Of a stretch of DNA of 64,000 bases, positions 1-11,627 are shown one piece after another. The position numbers were made by a program, and so were the translations under genes. The stretch is from Favolaschia claudopus (taxonomy: Eukaryota > Basidiomycota > Agaricomycetes > Agaricales > Mycenaceae), in NCBI GenBank assembly GCA_037176885.1, contig JAWWNJ010000026.1:1240001-1304000 (forward strand), read 5' to 3'. The notes beneath the pieces are model-generated. The model searched no databases and had not been told where the DNA came from. It saw only the letters and a list, made by a program, of their open reading frames with translations. Position 1 is the stretch's first letter; each line of letters begins with the position of its first letter.

Positions 1-2233
1 TGGATGTTTCAGGTACGTTTCCATTCATGCCTGCCTTTATTTCGTTTGGAGTGCTAAGTTCCTATCGTTTAGCATGGCGCTCGACATCTCACTCTCACTT
101 CTCGGAGGGGCGCCGATTCCCTGGATCGTATGAAAGATGCGCTGTCCCTCGCCAAAATCGCTTTTCTTGAAGCTCAAAGCGACCTCGAACTTCAGCTTCG
201 CAAATGCGACGCTACGAACGTCGACGAGATGCAGGCTCTTCTCAATAATCTGGAGGTTCCTGTAGCTGGATGTTTCCTCATGACGTTAGTCCTCTCTGAC
301 GCCCCATTCCTTAAACAAACACAAAACGCCTTCTCCGACGTCTACGCATCGAAACTTGGCGTGTTCGAAGTGCTTTCTAGGGTGGCGGATCTAAAATCGT
401 TAGACTTTCTGGTGAACTTCTCGTCGATCAGTGGATTGGTTGGTATTGCTGGACAGACGAATTATGCGAGGTTTGTCTTATCTATGCAAGTTGATATCGA
501 TTGAAAGCTGACATGGTTTGCTTCGTTAGCGCGTGTACATCGTTAGACGGTATCCTGGCAACTTATCCCAATGCGTTTTCGCTCATCACTCCCGGTATAT
601 TTGACGCCGGATATTTGGTGAGTTCAATTGGTAAACTTCTTCTTGACGCTGTGAGTTGAGAATTGTTATTAGGATCGAAAAGATGTTAGTAAAGATGATT
701 ACGCGATCATCTCGGCGGACGGTATGCTATCCATTTTCGAATTGTCCATCTTCTTCTAGCTGACGCAAACCCATAGCGTTATGGGCGTATCTCGAAGATG
801 GTCTGCGGAAGTTGGATGAGGGTACTCCATTCAATCAGTATTTCCCCGACGTCGACTGGCGAACCGTGGACCGACAATTTACCCTCCCCGTCTCTTGTCG
901 CCACCTACTTTCTACATCAGCCTCTCTGGATTTAGACGAGCCTTCTATTCTTCTGAGTGGGGAGGCGCTTCTCACTCAAATCTTGAATCTACTTGAAGTC
1001 TCGACCGAGGACTTTGACATCGGGCAACCTTTGGCGACATACGGGCTCGATTCGCTGAGCGCCGCAAAGCTCTCATCCATACTTCGTCCCTACGCCTCGT
1101 TCACGCCTGTTCAACTTCTGGGGGGAGGCGTTACCTGGGCAGAGGTTCAAGAGCAGCTTCAGTATTCCGCACAATTCGGAGGCGGCAGTGAAGCGTGCAA
1201 AGCCATTCTCCTCGATATACTTGGCCTCTCTGAAGATGACTTTTCCGCGGATGTTCCATTGAGCGCGTATGGCCTTGATTCGCTCGGGGCGTCGAGATTG
1301 GCCACGGCGCTGAGACCGTTGATGCCCGCCGTGACGCAGATGCAGCTCATGGGTCATACAACTTGGGCTGAGCTTGTCGGCGAATTGGGACAGCTCTCAT
1401 CGGAGTCCCATGTGCAAACGACGTTGGTGGAAATCTGCAGCGGTAACGATCTCCCGCTGATCGTTCTCCCGGGTGGGAATGGTTCTATGGGGCTGTTCTA
1501 CGCCCTCAGGACTCACTACAAGGGGGCTCTGTGGGCGGTTCAGGTCACCGATGCCACACCGCTTGATTGCCTTTCGGCTTTGGTTGCATTTTGGAAAGAC
1601 CAGATATGCGAAAAATGGCCACACGGGCCGTATCGCTTCGCCGCGTACTCGGGCTCGACTCTCCTTAGCGTGGCCCTGATAAAGATGTTCGAGGAGGCCG
1701 GCGAGGAGGTGCTGGGACTCACGTTCATCGATCATTGTCCCGCCCTTTGGCTGAGTGAAGAATCCGGTGTGATATTGCGGGAGAAAACTACTGCGGAGTT
1801 CTGTTCCTTCTCGGAACAGTCCCTCCTCCAGCTTCTTCGCATCGACAGCACGAGCGCTGACGCCTTGGCGAGCTATGAGGCTGCCATCAACGGGATGCCC
1901 GATGCGCCGAAGAACACGGTCAGAGAGTTGGAGATCCTGTCGAAGGTGATGACGGTGCAGTTTGATTTCCTGCGCCAGTTCTATCCGGATGGGGAGATTA
2001 GAACAATGTCGCACGAGGCGTTCACCACGCCATTTACGTCCTGGTTGAGCGCTTTCGGGGCACCATTGGCACTGATCGTTGTGGAATCGGGTTTCGTCCA
2101 CGTCGCTCCGGGTAGATGGGCTGACTTGGGAGCGAAGCGTGTAGGAAAACCGGTTGAGGTTCATTATGTTGATGGCGTTGGGCATTTTGGTTTATTCAAA
2201 GACTCCCGCGTCGCCGAGTTGTTGCAGGCCTAG
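1..2233 (+). CDS. Polyketide synthase, C-terminal part (KR-ACP-ACP-TE)
   Basis: This is the 3' end of a multidomain polyketide synthase; the 5' part lies before the window. Exons read as 1-12, 73-470, 530-617, 673-721 and 777-2233, with GT-AG introns and compatible phases. Exon 2 opens with the ketoreductase signature GARHLTLTSRRG, followed by FSSISG and the catalytic Tyr in QTNYA, so the KR reduces beta-keto groups. The last exon has two carrier domains in tandem, each with YGLDSL; the phosphopantetheine serines are residues 81 and 157 counted from the ATG at 812. An alpha/beta-hydrolase thioesterase follows, with nucleophile elbow AYSGS (Ser about 280) and a terminal His in VGHFGLF (about 458). 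This suggests product release by hydrolysis or cyclisation. The elbow lacks the usual first Gly of GxSxG. Domain identities are clear; the product cannot be told. Confidence 0.93.
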
Positions 2234-3983
2234 AAGTCATAGAAGAATTTTAGATAATCTAAATAGACTCAGTGTATATTGTGTATATTCGAAATGAATC
2301 CGACGATGAGTCACTTTCATCCTTAGCGCATTCGAATTCTCGGCGAGTGCATCCGACGATCGAGGCCTCGAGGTGAGTTACACGGAGAAAGACTGGAACT
2401 CAAACGTGTTGACTGGGCCATTCCGAGTGCCACGAACTCAGACGAAATTGCGTCCAGTTGTCCCACTGGCGGGAATTGTATAAATATTCGATGCGCAGGA
2501 CCCTTACCGCCCGATTTACAGTGCTCAACCCGGTGGCTGTCAAACCCTCGTTGATTCTTACCGACCTTCATGCTCGATGGCCTTTCCCTCTCAATCGCAG
2601 TCCTTTGCCAGAATCATACCACCGGAAACCCTGGTTTGGATAGAAGGCTCTACAACACTGAGAAAGAAATTCCAAGCCGCAAATTTTGGCCAACTCATCT
2701 CTATCGCCTATGCCCATGTTTCTTGACTGTCGGAGGTATTTTCCTACGGGACAGAATCCGACTCATACGAATTGGGTTGTTCCACTGATCTATTGGCAGA
2801 AATGAACTTGGCCGATATGCCCGAAACGTGTTCATATATTTACTCGTAGAATAGACAGATGCCCTAGAGCGAGTTTTTTTTGCACCAGTCAAGAAGATCA
2901 CTGGCAGCATTCCTTCGAGATTTATAGGCTTTTGAAATGAACTTGAACTGTTAACTTCTAAGCTACTTTCGAAAACGGACTGCGTTGCCGATTTGCCGCC
3001 ACATTAGGATTCCGGCAATCAACACTGGGATTAGCCGGCTGCGTTCAGGGTTTGCCGCTAGGTTCGGAACAAGCCCTCTCCGATCCGGACAAGCCGGGTT
3101 TCACTCCGTGTGTCCACAAGTGAATGTCATGTGAGTGTGAGGAAGCGGCTTGTTCCGCACCTAGTTTGCCGCATGGCCGATTTAATGGATGCCGAAATGA
3201 TGGCCAGTCCATATTTGTGATTTGTGCTCGATCTCTGCGTCATGGTCCTTCTCAAAATCGGCACACATGGTATGTAGTATAATCCGTAGTAGGCCCGCTT
3301 ACGCGGCAGAGCCCACTATCTAACACAATCTAACCCACAGAAACAAAATTCTAATTGGTTGTACACTAATACTTCTAAGTAACCCCGAAATGTCCTGCCT
3401 GAGGCAAGCAAAGCTGAGTGCCAACAAGACAACAGACATTTTCGCAAAGTATAAGCTACAAGGTGATGTGGAACAATGCGACGTGATGCGTGGTGATTTG
3501 GGAAGGTTGTCAGAATGTAGTGAGAATTTTGTCGGCAGGCTAGTACCTCCGAGTCGAAATGAAGGCCCTATGGAAGGAATCGGGAAGTGGGGAAATTTTG
3601 GATTCAGGGAAGGGCAGGGTTCAACGCAAGCATGGGATGTCGGTGTGAGTTTTGGAGTAACAATAAAGGACGATAATCGGCGCTCTGCGTAGAACGAGAC
3701 ATTGAAACGACACAGGATGGGAGAAGCCTGTGATGGTCGCTGTGCGGAAGCGTAACTCGAGGAGAGGAAGGGAGAAGTATTGTGACACTGAAACACTCGA
3801 GTTACTAATTAGTCCTACTGTACATGCTTGGCTAGAAAATCAGCTCACCTTTTGACAGACTTGATATCTTGAGCAGCAGGAAGTACAGGTGCTTTCACAA
3901 GCCAGGCTTTCGGGTTGCATTGGAGCGCAAGGAGCTGTTTGTCCAGGAGGTAGTAGTTACAGGGAAAAGCAGAACATTGCAGA
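2234..3983. other. Intergenic stretch, no supported gene
   Basis: About 1.75 kb between the PKS stop and the last Helitron exon. Only short unrelated ORFs occur (for example 3390-3692 plus, 100 codons), with no recognisable motif or convincing intron structure. The 3' end of the Helitron must lie here, but I could not fix it. A weak GC hairpin is present near 3294-3305 (CCGC-TTAC-GCGG). Confidence 0.5.
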
Positions 3984-6900
3984 TTAACGTGAGGGTTGCG
4001 AGTCTAAATCCACGCGTCTACGTTTGCGGGGCGAAGGACCGGCGGAATCCTGAGTGCGCAAAGTCAGTATAGGGACGAATGGTGAGAACTTTGGCGACTC
4101 ACCTGTTCCGAGACTCCTTGGCTCAAAGCTCTCCGTTTTCCAGACAAGACCGTGACATTGTGCAGCTGCGATGGTGGAGGATGGCGGGGAGCATCAAGAG
4201 CGACTTTGCCACGCCGCTTCTGATCGGGCCGTGATTCCGGTGACGGCATCTGACCTTCGTCTCTTCTCCTACGATCTGCACGTCCTACGAGCCGCTGGTT
4301 TTCTCGCTGCAATCGCTTGAGTCTGGTCGCTGGATCCTCCCGAATCGAATTTTCGTCTTCCTCTTTTGCCGACGAGTCTGGCTCCGCATTCAATTCACCG
4401 ATCTCCTTCTCAAGCCGTTTCACCGCATCTGACCTCTCCTCCTCCGTACCGTACGCAGCAATTGTCCTCAAGGCCAACAGCTCTAGCCTTCTCATCTCCC
4501 GCCGCAGATCTTCGGAGGAATGGCAGCAGATCTTCGCTTTGTCAAATGGTGTGAGGATTGCAAGACCCTCGAGGGATGTGACCCGAGATATCATCACATA
4601 CGGACTCTCGGTGCCACGGGCGTCCGCTAGGTTGACCACCGCCGTGCGCAGTGTTTTTCCCTGCGACTTGTAGGCGGTCATCGCGAATCCGGGTTGAACG
4701 GGAAGCTGGGTGCGCTTCACCGTGCAGGATTTGTGCGTGTAGGGGTGCTCGAGCATGAACTCCACAGTATCTTCCAGGGCCACGACGTGGTGGTCAGGGA
4801 GCCCTGGAATGATTCCGGGGCTCGTGTCTGGCGCGGCGATGACGCACGAAAGTGCGTGGCGATGTCCTTGCGAGTCGACTTTGTAGCGAACGCTTTTCAA
4901 GATCCCCGAACAACCATTGACAACACCGCCAGGCACGTCGAAGTTCTGCGCAATCATGACGGGCATACCAACAACCAACGGTATCTTCCCCAGTCTCTGG
5001 TTCGTCTTTCCTGAATCCAGACTCATCAACCGTTTCTGGAGAGCGGAATCTTCGACTAGCACACGTCCAATCTTGTCACTAGCATAATACCAATGCATTT
5101 CTTCACCCGTTGCCTTTGCGAATGCCCGTGTAGCTTCAAGATTCAGTTCGTCTTTCATCTGATTCTCGTTAACAATCATCGGCGTCCCTCTCCATGGTTC
5201 CGTAGTCCAATCAATGTCCAGATTCCCCAGCAAACGACTATTCAAGAGTTGAAAATCAGCTTCCGTGCACTTCCCGTGTCGCAGACGCCCGAGTAACTCC
5301 AAAAACCTCTTGTTTTCTGGTCCAGATTGACGCACAATTTCGGTTAACAGAACCACGGTCTTCACAGATAGCCAGAGCAGCTTTCCAAATATCGCTTTTT
5401 GACCTTGCTCGGTTCCAGCCTTCGAGGTACTAATTCCAGATTGTTTCCTCTTTCCGTTCTTCTTTGCATCCGGATTGATATGAGTATACAGTGCGTTCTG
5501 ACCAACTGGCGGCAGCTGATGAAAATCACCGGCGAAAACAACACTGACACCACCGAAGGCAAGTGTACTTCCTTTTGCAGCGCTCAAAGCCGAGCTAATC
5601 TCATGTAACAGGGCACAGCCAACCATTGAGATCTCGTCAACAAACAGATAATCGACACCGTCCCACATTTCCATAATATCGCGAAGTGCTTTCCCTGTTT
5701 TCTGACGACTACCTTTCTGACGCATACCCAGGGCTGCATGCAATGTCATTCCAGACACATTACGAGCTGCAACTCCCGTGTACGAAGACAGACGAAATCT
5801 GCGGTTCTGATCTCTTTTTTCGAAGAACTCTTTCAGAGCATCGATGATCCGAGACTTTCCCGTACCACCAGGGCCGCCAATGAACATTCTTAGTGGGTCC
5901 GCATCAAGCTTCGTGCTATGTTGCGCTACAATTTTGAAGGCCCGGACTTGTTCAACATTCAGAGTGTACTTTTCGATTATCTCTTGCATCAAAGACTCCG
6001 CTTCAGGTACTGACTCTTTTTCCTTGTTCGGTGAATTTTTGACAGCCGCAGACGAAAATGGTTGTGGAAGGGTGTTACGGAAAGCATGTCCACTTCGAAG
6101 CAAGGTCTGCGAGTCACCAGCATTCGATGTAGGGCCCTGTTGCCGTTCCGAGCTCACGGCATTGTTTCGAGCAACATTCTTCCATGCGTCTTTCCGGTCA
6201 GAGTAAACCTTCTCCCAGGTATGTTCTAGATGCCCATTACTTTCGCAGATCATCTCATGGCAAGAACGATTGCGCGTAACAGGTTCAATTTCCATTGAAT
6301 TCTCGGGGCCGAACATACCACTACTTTCTGCGCACAGTTTGGCAAGCAAGATATTATCAATGGTTCGTTGTGATCGTTTAGATTGGCATAAACTAATCGA
6401 CTCCAAATGATCAAGAACCTGAGCTTCGTCTATTTCACCGTACATCTCTCGATCAGTTGCAGACACCATCTCAGCGGACACATGAGAACGGTCTTTTCGG
6501 TTGTGCCGATTTTTATAATGTTCGTCGCGACTTTCTTTACATTCATGCAGCAACTGTCCATTGTCTATGATCTTTTTCACATCATCCGAACACTTTTGAA
6601 TGAACTGATCATACGCCTCGATCCAGGTTTGGTTCTCGTTTATCAAGTCGGACACATGTCGCCATGGTTTGAAAAGTATCAACATCAACCTTGCATGCTT
6701 ATCTTTCAGGTCAGTACGGTCTCGGCGAGGCAAAGCAGGTCCAATCAGTACGGGAACTTTTCGCAAATTTGGAGCGCATACACGAAGAATATGGGTTTCA
6801 GACTCGAGATGTTCGGAGTTCAGACTCACAGTAGGCCGTGATCGACCGCTCCAAGCCAAGATATCACCGTCAACATCTTTGTCCCAAGAGGCTCGGGGGA

Positions 6901-7088
6901 CAGGCTCCGTGTTCTCATGCTCGTCATCTTCGTCGGACAAGGCTGCACGGCCAGATACCATTCTATGACTACGGTAGGCTTTCTTTTTCTTGACCTTCTC
7001 AACACGACTGACAAAATCCCAGACAGATACAGGATCTAATTCTGAGCCGCGACGACAATAATCTGCGCCCTGGTTTGCTGATGCAACA
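3984..7088 (-). pseudogene. Helitron helicase domain (PIF1-like), 3' portion of RepHel gene
   Basis: Superfamily 1 DNA helicase of the PIF1/Helitron type, which unwinds DNA during rolling-circle transposition. The main exon is 7088-4103. From the ATG at 6961 (965 codons) it shows Walker A GGPGGTGKS near residue 362, Walker B LFVDEISMV, AGDFHQLPPVG, and the C-terminal motifs TAYKSQGKT and VMISRVTSLEGL. A 53-nt GT-AG intron (4102-4050) leads to a last exon 4049-3984 with 22 codons, including the basic nuclear-localisation-like PRKRRR and the stop. The frame upstream of 6961 stays open to the Copia insertion point at 7088 and joins in frame with 11860. The helicase itself has no internal stop, so only the insertions inactivate it. 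Confidence 0.9.
7084..7088. repeat. Target-site duplication CAACA, left of Copia element
   Basis: The 5-bp sequence CAACA abuts the left LTR and matches 11860-11864 beyond the right LTR. Removing the element plus one copy restores the Helitron reading frame. Confidence 0.9.
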
Positions 7089-7320
7089 TTTAGTGAAATA
7101 TGGGGGAAAAGTAGATAAATTCATACGAAGTACATGCCCGTATTTATACCCCCAGGAGAACAATAGAACAAATACATATAAACCTACACGGCGCGTTGAC
7201 TCGTTCAACTGCGCACCTTCCTGACTCCTACTGACTCGATATCTTGACTCGAGTATGACTCGACTCGTCTTCCGCAGTCTTGCTGGGCTGACTCGTCTCG
7301 TCCAGTTTCCCATCTCGACA
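7089..7320 (-). repeat. Copia 3' LTR (232 bp)
   Basis: Identical by eye along its whole length to 11628-11859. On the minus strand it begins TGTCGAG and ends CACTAAA. It contains six TGACTC motifs between 7196 and 7296, which may be activator-binding sites. Confidence 0.96.
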
Positions 7321-7327
7321 CTCCCCC

Positions 7328-9514
7328 TCAGACCGGCAAGACCCCTAGTTCCCTCGTGAATCTTTCGTGCTTGGGCCTCGCAAGTGGCTTGGTGAATATG
7401 TCGGCGATCTGGTCGTCCGTAGCGCAGTAGATAGGTTCGATTGTGCCGTTCTCGATCTTCTCGCGAATGAAATGATTTTGGACGTCGAAATGTTTCGAGC
7501 GAGCGTGGTATTGAGGGTCTCGTGCTAGCGCCAGCGCCGCTTGATTATCCTCGTGGATTACCGTAGGTCCTTCCTGACCATATCCCATCTCGTCCAACAA
7601 ATACCGACTCCAGACGGCAAATCTCGTTGCATGTGCAAGCGCCGTATATTCTGCTTCAGTTGATGAAGTCGCGACTGTCGTCTGCTTCTTCGAACTCCAC
7701 GCGTAAGCGGCCCCTCCTAGCATAAATGAATATCCAGAGATTGATTTGCGGTCGTCTGGGTTGGCTGCGTAGTCGGCGTCGCTGTAAGCTGTAGAAACAA
7801 CGGTGCGTTCGTTTATGTCGCCATAGACAAGTCCATGATTTCTCGTTCCAGATAAATAGCGCAAGACGCGCTTACACGCCGTAAAGTGTTCGGGCCCAGG
7901 ATTGGCCGAGTATTGGCTGAGGGCGGTAACAGCGTACGCGATATCCGGACGCGTGCAGATGGCGGCGTACATAAGTCCGCCAATCATCGATTGGTATTGG
8001 CCGCGCAGATCAGCTGGAGCCGGTGGTGCGTCCGCTGGCATCTTGCGTAGCGTGATGTGGGGATCCATTGGGGTTGAGAGCGAGTTGGCATGAGTGAGGC
8101 CGTATTTCGCGAGCAATGTCTCGATGTAGACGCGTTGAGAAAGAGTGATGATACCGGCATTCCGGTCCCGGCTAATCTCAATCCCGATGATCCGACGTGG
8201 CTCTCCCAAATCCTTCGTCTCAAATAATCCCTCGATCTCCTTCTTGGTTCTCTCTGCTTCCTCTCTCGACGTTGACATGATTAACAAGTCGTCTACCCAC
8301 ACGGTTATCCAAGTCCTTTCGCCGTCCCGTTCTCGGTAGTAGACGCAGTGGTCAACGGCGGTTTTGACAAGCTGGATAGTGGTGAGTTGGCGGTCGAATT
8401 CGCGATTCCATTCGCGTCCCGCTTGTTTTAACCCATATATCGTCTTCAGAAGTCTCAATACTCTCCCTGTTCCATCTTCAAAACCCGGTGGCTGCCGCAT
8501 ATAAATCTCTTCCTTCAATTCTCCGTTAAGGTACGCGCCCCGAATATCCATCTGTATAATTTCAAGATCTTCTAAGGCTGCGATAGCGAGTGCGGCGCGC
8601 ATGGATTCAAGACGAACTACCGGAGCGAACGTCTCGGTGAAATCAATTCCAGGGATCTGCGAGCAACCGAGGGCGACAAGTCTGGCCTTGTATCTCGACA
8701 CTTGGCCATGCTCGTCTACCTTCTTAACGAAAGTCCATTTGCTTCCAATTGCTTCACGACCCTCTGGTAAGTCCACCAGCTCATAAGTTCCTTTCTCTTT
8801 CAACATCTCTATCTCCTCTCTCATTGCATTCTTCCACTCCAAACTTTCGGCTGACTCGGTTGCTTCCTTGTAGGTTCGCGGTACACCGGTCGCGTCAGGG
8901 ATTCCTCCTGCCATATACGCGAACTCTGCTCGCTCCCCCTCGTCCTCCTGAATCCGTGAAGTCGTCGACGGTCTCGCAGCTGGGTTATTGAGCTTGCGAT
9001 AGTCATGGTGGATGGTGGAACGGGATGAACGGCGAGATGGTATAGAAGGTGTGTTTCCTGTTTCGTTTTGGTGGTTCGGCGATGTAGAGGTTGTCGTTGG
9101 AGGCGTGATCGATGGCTGCGGTGGAGTCTGCGCGTGCTGCTGCGACGCTATCGGCGCGTTCTGGCTCGGTGCTGTCTGCGCGTTGCGCTGTGACTCTATC
9201 GGCGCCTGTGGCTGCTCTCCATTCGACGTTGTCGGCGGGTGGTGTTTCTCCACGAGTGCGGGTTGTGCAGGGAGTTCTGCGGGCGATTGCTTGCTCGGCT
9301 TCCCCAGCTCCCCCTCGAGCTGCACATCGGCCGGGGGCTGAGGGCTCGGCATGACCCATACGACGTTTCGTGCTTCGCGAATCGCGCGATTCTTAGGATC
9401 AAAGTACTTCACGATGTCTGTATGGTCTCCGAAGCCCACGAACATGAATTTCTCCGCCTTCTCGTGGTCCCCTCCCAACTTCGACAACTTCTGTGCCGGC
9501 TCGCGTTTAACCAT
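7328..9514 (-). CDS. Copia Pol, reverse transcriptase and RNase H part
   Basis: Encodes the C-terminal half of the Copia polyprotein, 728 codons. After the integrase C-terminus come the RVT_2-type reverse transcriptase, with the active-site box WVDDLLIM, and the Copia RNase H (AYSDADYA, SSTEAEYTAL, ending IADIFTKPLA). It copies the element RNA into DNA and degrades the template strand. It overlaps the upstream Gag-integrase frame at 9409-9514 and sits in the -1 frame, so it would be made only by frameshifting, or the gene has lost one base near 9510. The stop lies 7 bp before the LTR. Confidence 0.94.
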   Translation of the reverse strand: MVKREPAQKLSKLGGDHEKAEKFMFVGFGDHTDIVKYFDPKNRAIREARNVVWVMPSPQPPADVQLEGELGKPSKQSPAELPAQPALVEKHHPPTTSNGEQPQAPIESQRNAQTAPSQNAPIASQQHAQTPPQPSITPPTTTSTSPNHQNETGNTPSIPSRRSSRSTIHHDYRKLNNPAARPSTTSRIQEDEGERAEFAYMAGGIPDATGVPRTYKEATESAESLEWKNAMREEIEMLKEKGTYELVDLPEGREAIGSKWTFVKKVDEHGQVSRYKARLVALGCSQIPGIDFTETFAPVVRLESMRAALAIAALEDLEIIQMDIRGAYLNGELKEEIYMRQPPGFEDGTGRVLRLLKTIYGLKQAGREWNREFDRQLTTIQLVKTAVDHCVYYRERDGERTWITVWVDDLLIMSTSREEAERTKKEIEGLFETKDLGEPRRIIGIEISRDRNAGIITLSQRVYIETLLAKYGLTHANSLSTPMDPHITLRKMPADAPPAPADLRGQYQSMIGGLMYAAICTRPDIAYAVTALSQYSANPGPEHFTACKRVLRYLSGTRNHGLVYGDINERTVVSTAYSDADYAANPDDRKSISGYSFMLGGAAYAWSSKKQTTVATSSTEAEYTALAHATRFAVWSRYLLDEMGYGQEGPTVIHEDNQAALALARDPQYHARSKHFDVQNHFIREKIENGTIEPIYCATDDQIADIFTKPLARPKHERFTRELGVLPV

Positions 9515-11541
9515 AACTCACACCCAAACTCTTTCAGATGCGATACGTCGGGCTTTTTACGCGTCCAAGCTTCTCCAGGCGTCTTCCCCTTGAGTGCGCG
9601 CGTCGGTGCACGGTTTCGGATGTACGCTGCGTACTCGACGGCTGCCTCCCAGAGGAATGCTGGTAAGTCCCTTTCAATTAACATTGCGCGCGCTAACTCG
9701 ATTATAGTCCGATTGAAGCGCTCTGCTACTCCATTCGACGAGTGCGCGTACGGCGCGGGGTTCTGCAGTGTGATCCCGCGGGCCTTCAACCACGCTTTCA
9801 CTGCCCCGCTCGTGAGTTCCTTCGCGTTATCCACTCGGAGGACCTTTGGCGTATACCCGTACTGACGTTCCACCCAGACAATATAACCTTTAATCTTCTC
9901 AAATGCCTCGTCACGACGCTTCAAGAAGTCGGGTTTGCAATTGCGGGTTGCGTCGTCGGTGAAAAGGATGGCATATCGAGATTTATTCAGTGACTCGACC
10001 CGCGCGGGCCCCCAGATGTCGCTATGCGTCAACTCTCCGGGTTTCTCGCAACGGTCCTTCGCTTCCTTCGGGTACGGCTTTGTCGTCATTTTAGCTTTGA
10101 CGCAAGCCTCGCATTGGCTGAACGGTGGTGAGTCTCCATCAACATTGAGTCCTTCGACGAGCTCCTCTCGTTTCAGCCTCTCTAACCCACTGATCGCCAG
10201 GTGTCCCATCCGGCGGTGCCAGGCATCCCACGTCTGTGTGCTCGCCTCCACAGCGGCGTTTGCTCTCTCCATCTCCCCCTGCTGTTTTTGCTTGCGGGCT
10301 CGCGCTGCCATGGGGTACAGACGTCCAGTCTTGCTCCCCACAGCTAACACTCGACTATCAGCGCGTCGCACAAATTCTACCTTGCCGTGATTGAATCGGG
10401 CTTCCAAACCCGCTTCATCGAGTCGGCTAATCGAAAGTAGATTGTGCGCGCAGCTCGGTGCATACAGCACGTCGAGCAATCGGTGCGTTATAGTCTTCCC
10501 ATTGACGTCACAGTCTAATAGGATCGTTCCGCGTCCCACAGCATGCAGCGGGGTTTCTCCAACGCCCGCGACTGGTATCTCCACCGTCCTCAACTCGATA
10601 AATGCTGATCGGTCGTTGCAGATGTGCGAAGTGGTTCCGGAATCGGCAAGCCAAGAATAAAGCGAAACAGTGTTGGATTGGGCGGCATACGCGGCTTCGA
10701 CAAAATCGGTACCTACGTCGGCCGCCTTATTCGCGCTCTCCTTGCGTCCTTTACGTCCCGGACCCTTCCCCTCTTTGCCTCCACCTTTCGACCAGCAATC
10801 GGCGGCGATGTGACCCGTCTTGTGGCAATTGAAACATTCTATCTTCCTCTTTCCGTCTCCCCTCGTCTGCCCAGCTCGCCCGTACATCGCGGAGTTCCCA
10901 TCACCGTTCTTCTCAAGACGTCGGCGATACTCTTCAAGTACCAACGAGATGAATGTGTGCGATGAGATGGTGGGGGTGTTGCTCGATGCGCCCAGGTATG
11001 CGGATGTGAAGTTGTCCCAAGATTCGGGGAGAGAACTGATGATGAGCAACAGGAAATCTTCGTCTGAGATAACGCTGCCCAAGATCGCCAACTCCTCCTG
11101 GATCCGTCTCAACTCCGTAACGTGTGCCGCAATATCCGTCGCGTCATCGGCAATCGTGCGGTACATTCGGCGGCGAAGCGACAATATTCCTAATTTCCCG
11201 CTCTTCTCCTTCACTTGCTTCAGCTGCGACCACATCTCGGCTGCAGTCTTGGCGCCCGCGATGTGGACCATCTGCGAGTCGCTCAAGGTGAGCTCGATCT
11301 GCGTCTGCGCCTTCCCGTCTAATTCCTCCCAGCGCTCTAATTGTTTCCGCTCATCGTTCGTAGGGTTATCGACGTCAACAGGAACTGGTTTGGGAGTAGT
11401 GCCCTCGATGATCTTCAAGAGGCTGCGCTCGCGCATAATGGCGTTGACACGGCGCTTCCATGGTATCCAGTTGTTGTCGTTGAGCTGCTCGATGCGGAAC
11501 AGCGACGACGGCGTAGTGTCGGCGGCGGCGGTAATCGACAT
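9409..11541 (-). CDS. Copia Gag-protease-integrase polyprotein part
   Basis: A 710-codon frame starting 87 bp inside the 5' LTR. Order of domains: Gag (UBN2-like, residues 15-230), zinc knuckle CFNCHKTGHIAADC (about 235-248), aspartic protease with WLADSGTTSHIC (about 295), the GAG-pre-integrase HHCC zinc region (WHRRMGH, CEACVKAK), then the integrase core with HSDIWGP, RVDNAKE and NGVAERFNRT carrying the D, D and E residues. The last about 30 residues after GCELW are out of frame with the family. The authentic continuation is in the -1 frame (7328-9514). The sequence GTTAAAC sits in the zero frame at that point. Confidence 0.94.
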   Translation of the reverse strand: MSITAAADTTPSSLFRIEQLNDNNWIPWKRRVNAIMRERSLLKIIEGTTPKPVPVDVDNPTNDERKQLERWEELDGKAQTQIELTLSDSQMVHIAGAKTAAEMWSQLKQVKEKSGKLGILSLRRRMYRTIADDATDIAAHVTELRRIQEELAILGSVISDEDFLLLIISSLPESWDNFTSAYLGASSNTPTISSHTFISLVLEEYRRRLEKNGDGNSAMYGRAGQTRGDGKRKIECFNCHKTGHIAADCWSKGGGKEGKGPGRKGRKESANKAADVGTDFVEAAYAAQSNTVSLYSWLADSGTTSHICNDRSAFIELRTVEIPVAGVGETPLHAVGRGTILLDCDVNGKTITHRLLDVLYAPSCAHNLLSISRLDEAGLEARFNHGKVEFVRRADSRVLAVGSKTGRLYPMAARARKQKQQGEMERANAAVEASTQTWDAWHRRMGHLAISGLERLKREELVEGLNVDGDSPPFSQCEACVKAKMTTKPYPKEAKDRCEKPGELTHSDIWGPARVESLNKSRYAILFTDDATRNCKPDFLKRRDEAFEKIKGYIVWVERQYGYTPKVLRVDNAKELTSGAVKAWLKARGITLQNPAPYAHSSNGVAERFNRTIIELARAMLIERDLPAFLWEAAVEYAAYIRNRAPTRALKGKTPGEAWTRKKPDVSHLKEFGCELWLNASRHRSCRSWEGTTRRRRNSCSWASETIQTS

Positions 11542-11627
11542 GTTTGTAGTGATAGAAGTTGTTGTTTAGATAGCGAGAATGATAACGAGTTGGTTGATTT
11601 AGATGGCAAGGGCGGGGGCCCAAAACC

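Noticed and set aside
3270..3310. GC hairpin CCGC-TTAC-GCGG as the 3' terminal hairpin of the Helitron
   Set aside because: Stem only 4 bp and no CTRR end at the expected distance, so the terminus cannot be fixed.
3800..3830. CTAA followed by T on the minus strand near 3811 as a Helitron 3' end
   Set aside because: No GC-rich hairpin lies just upstream, and the word is too common to count.
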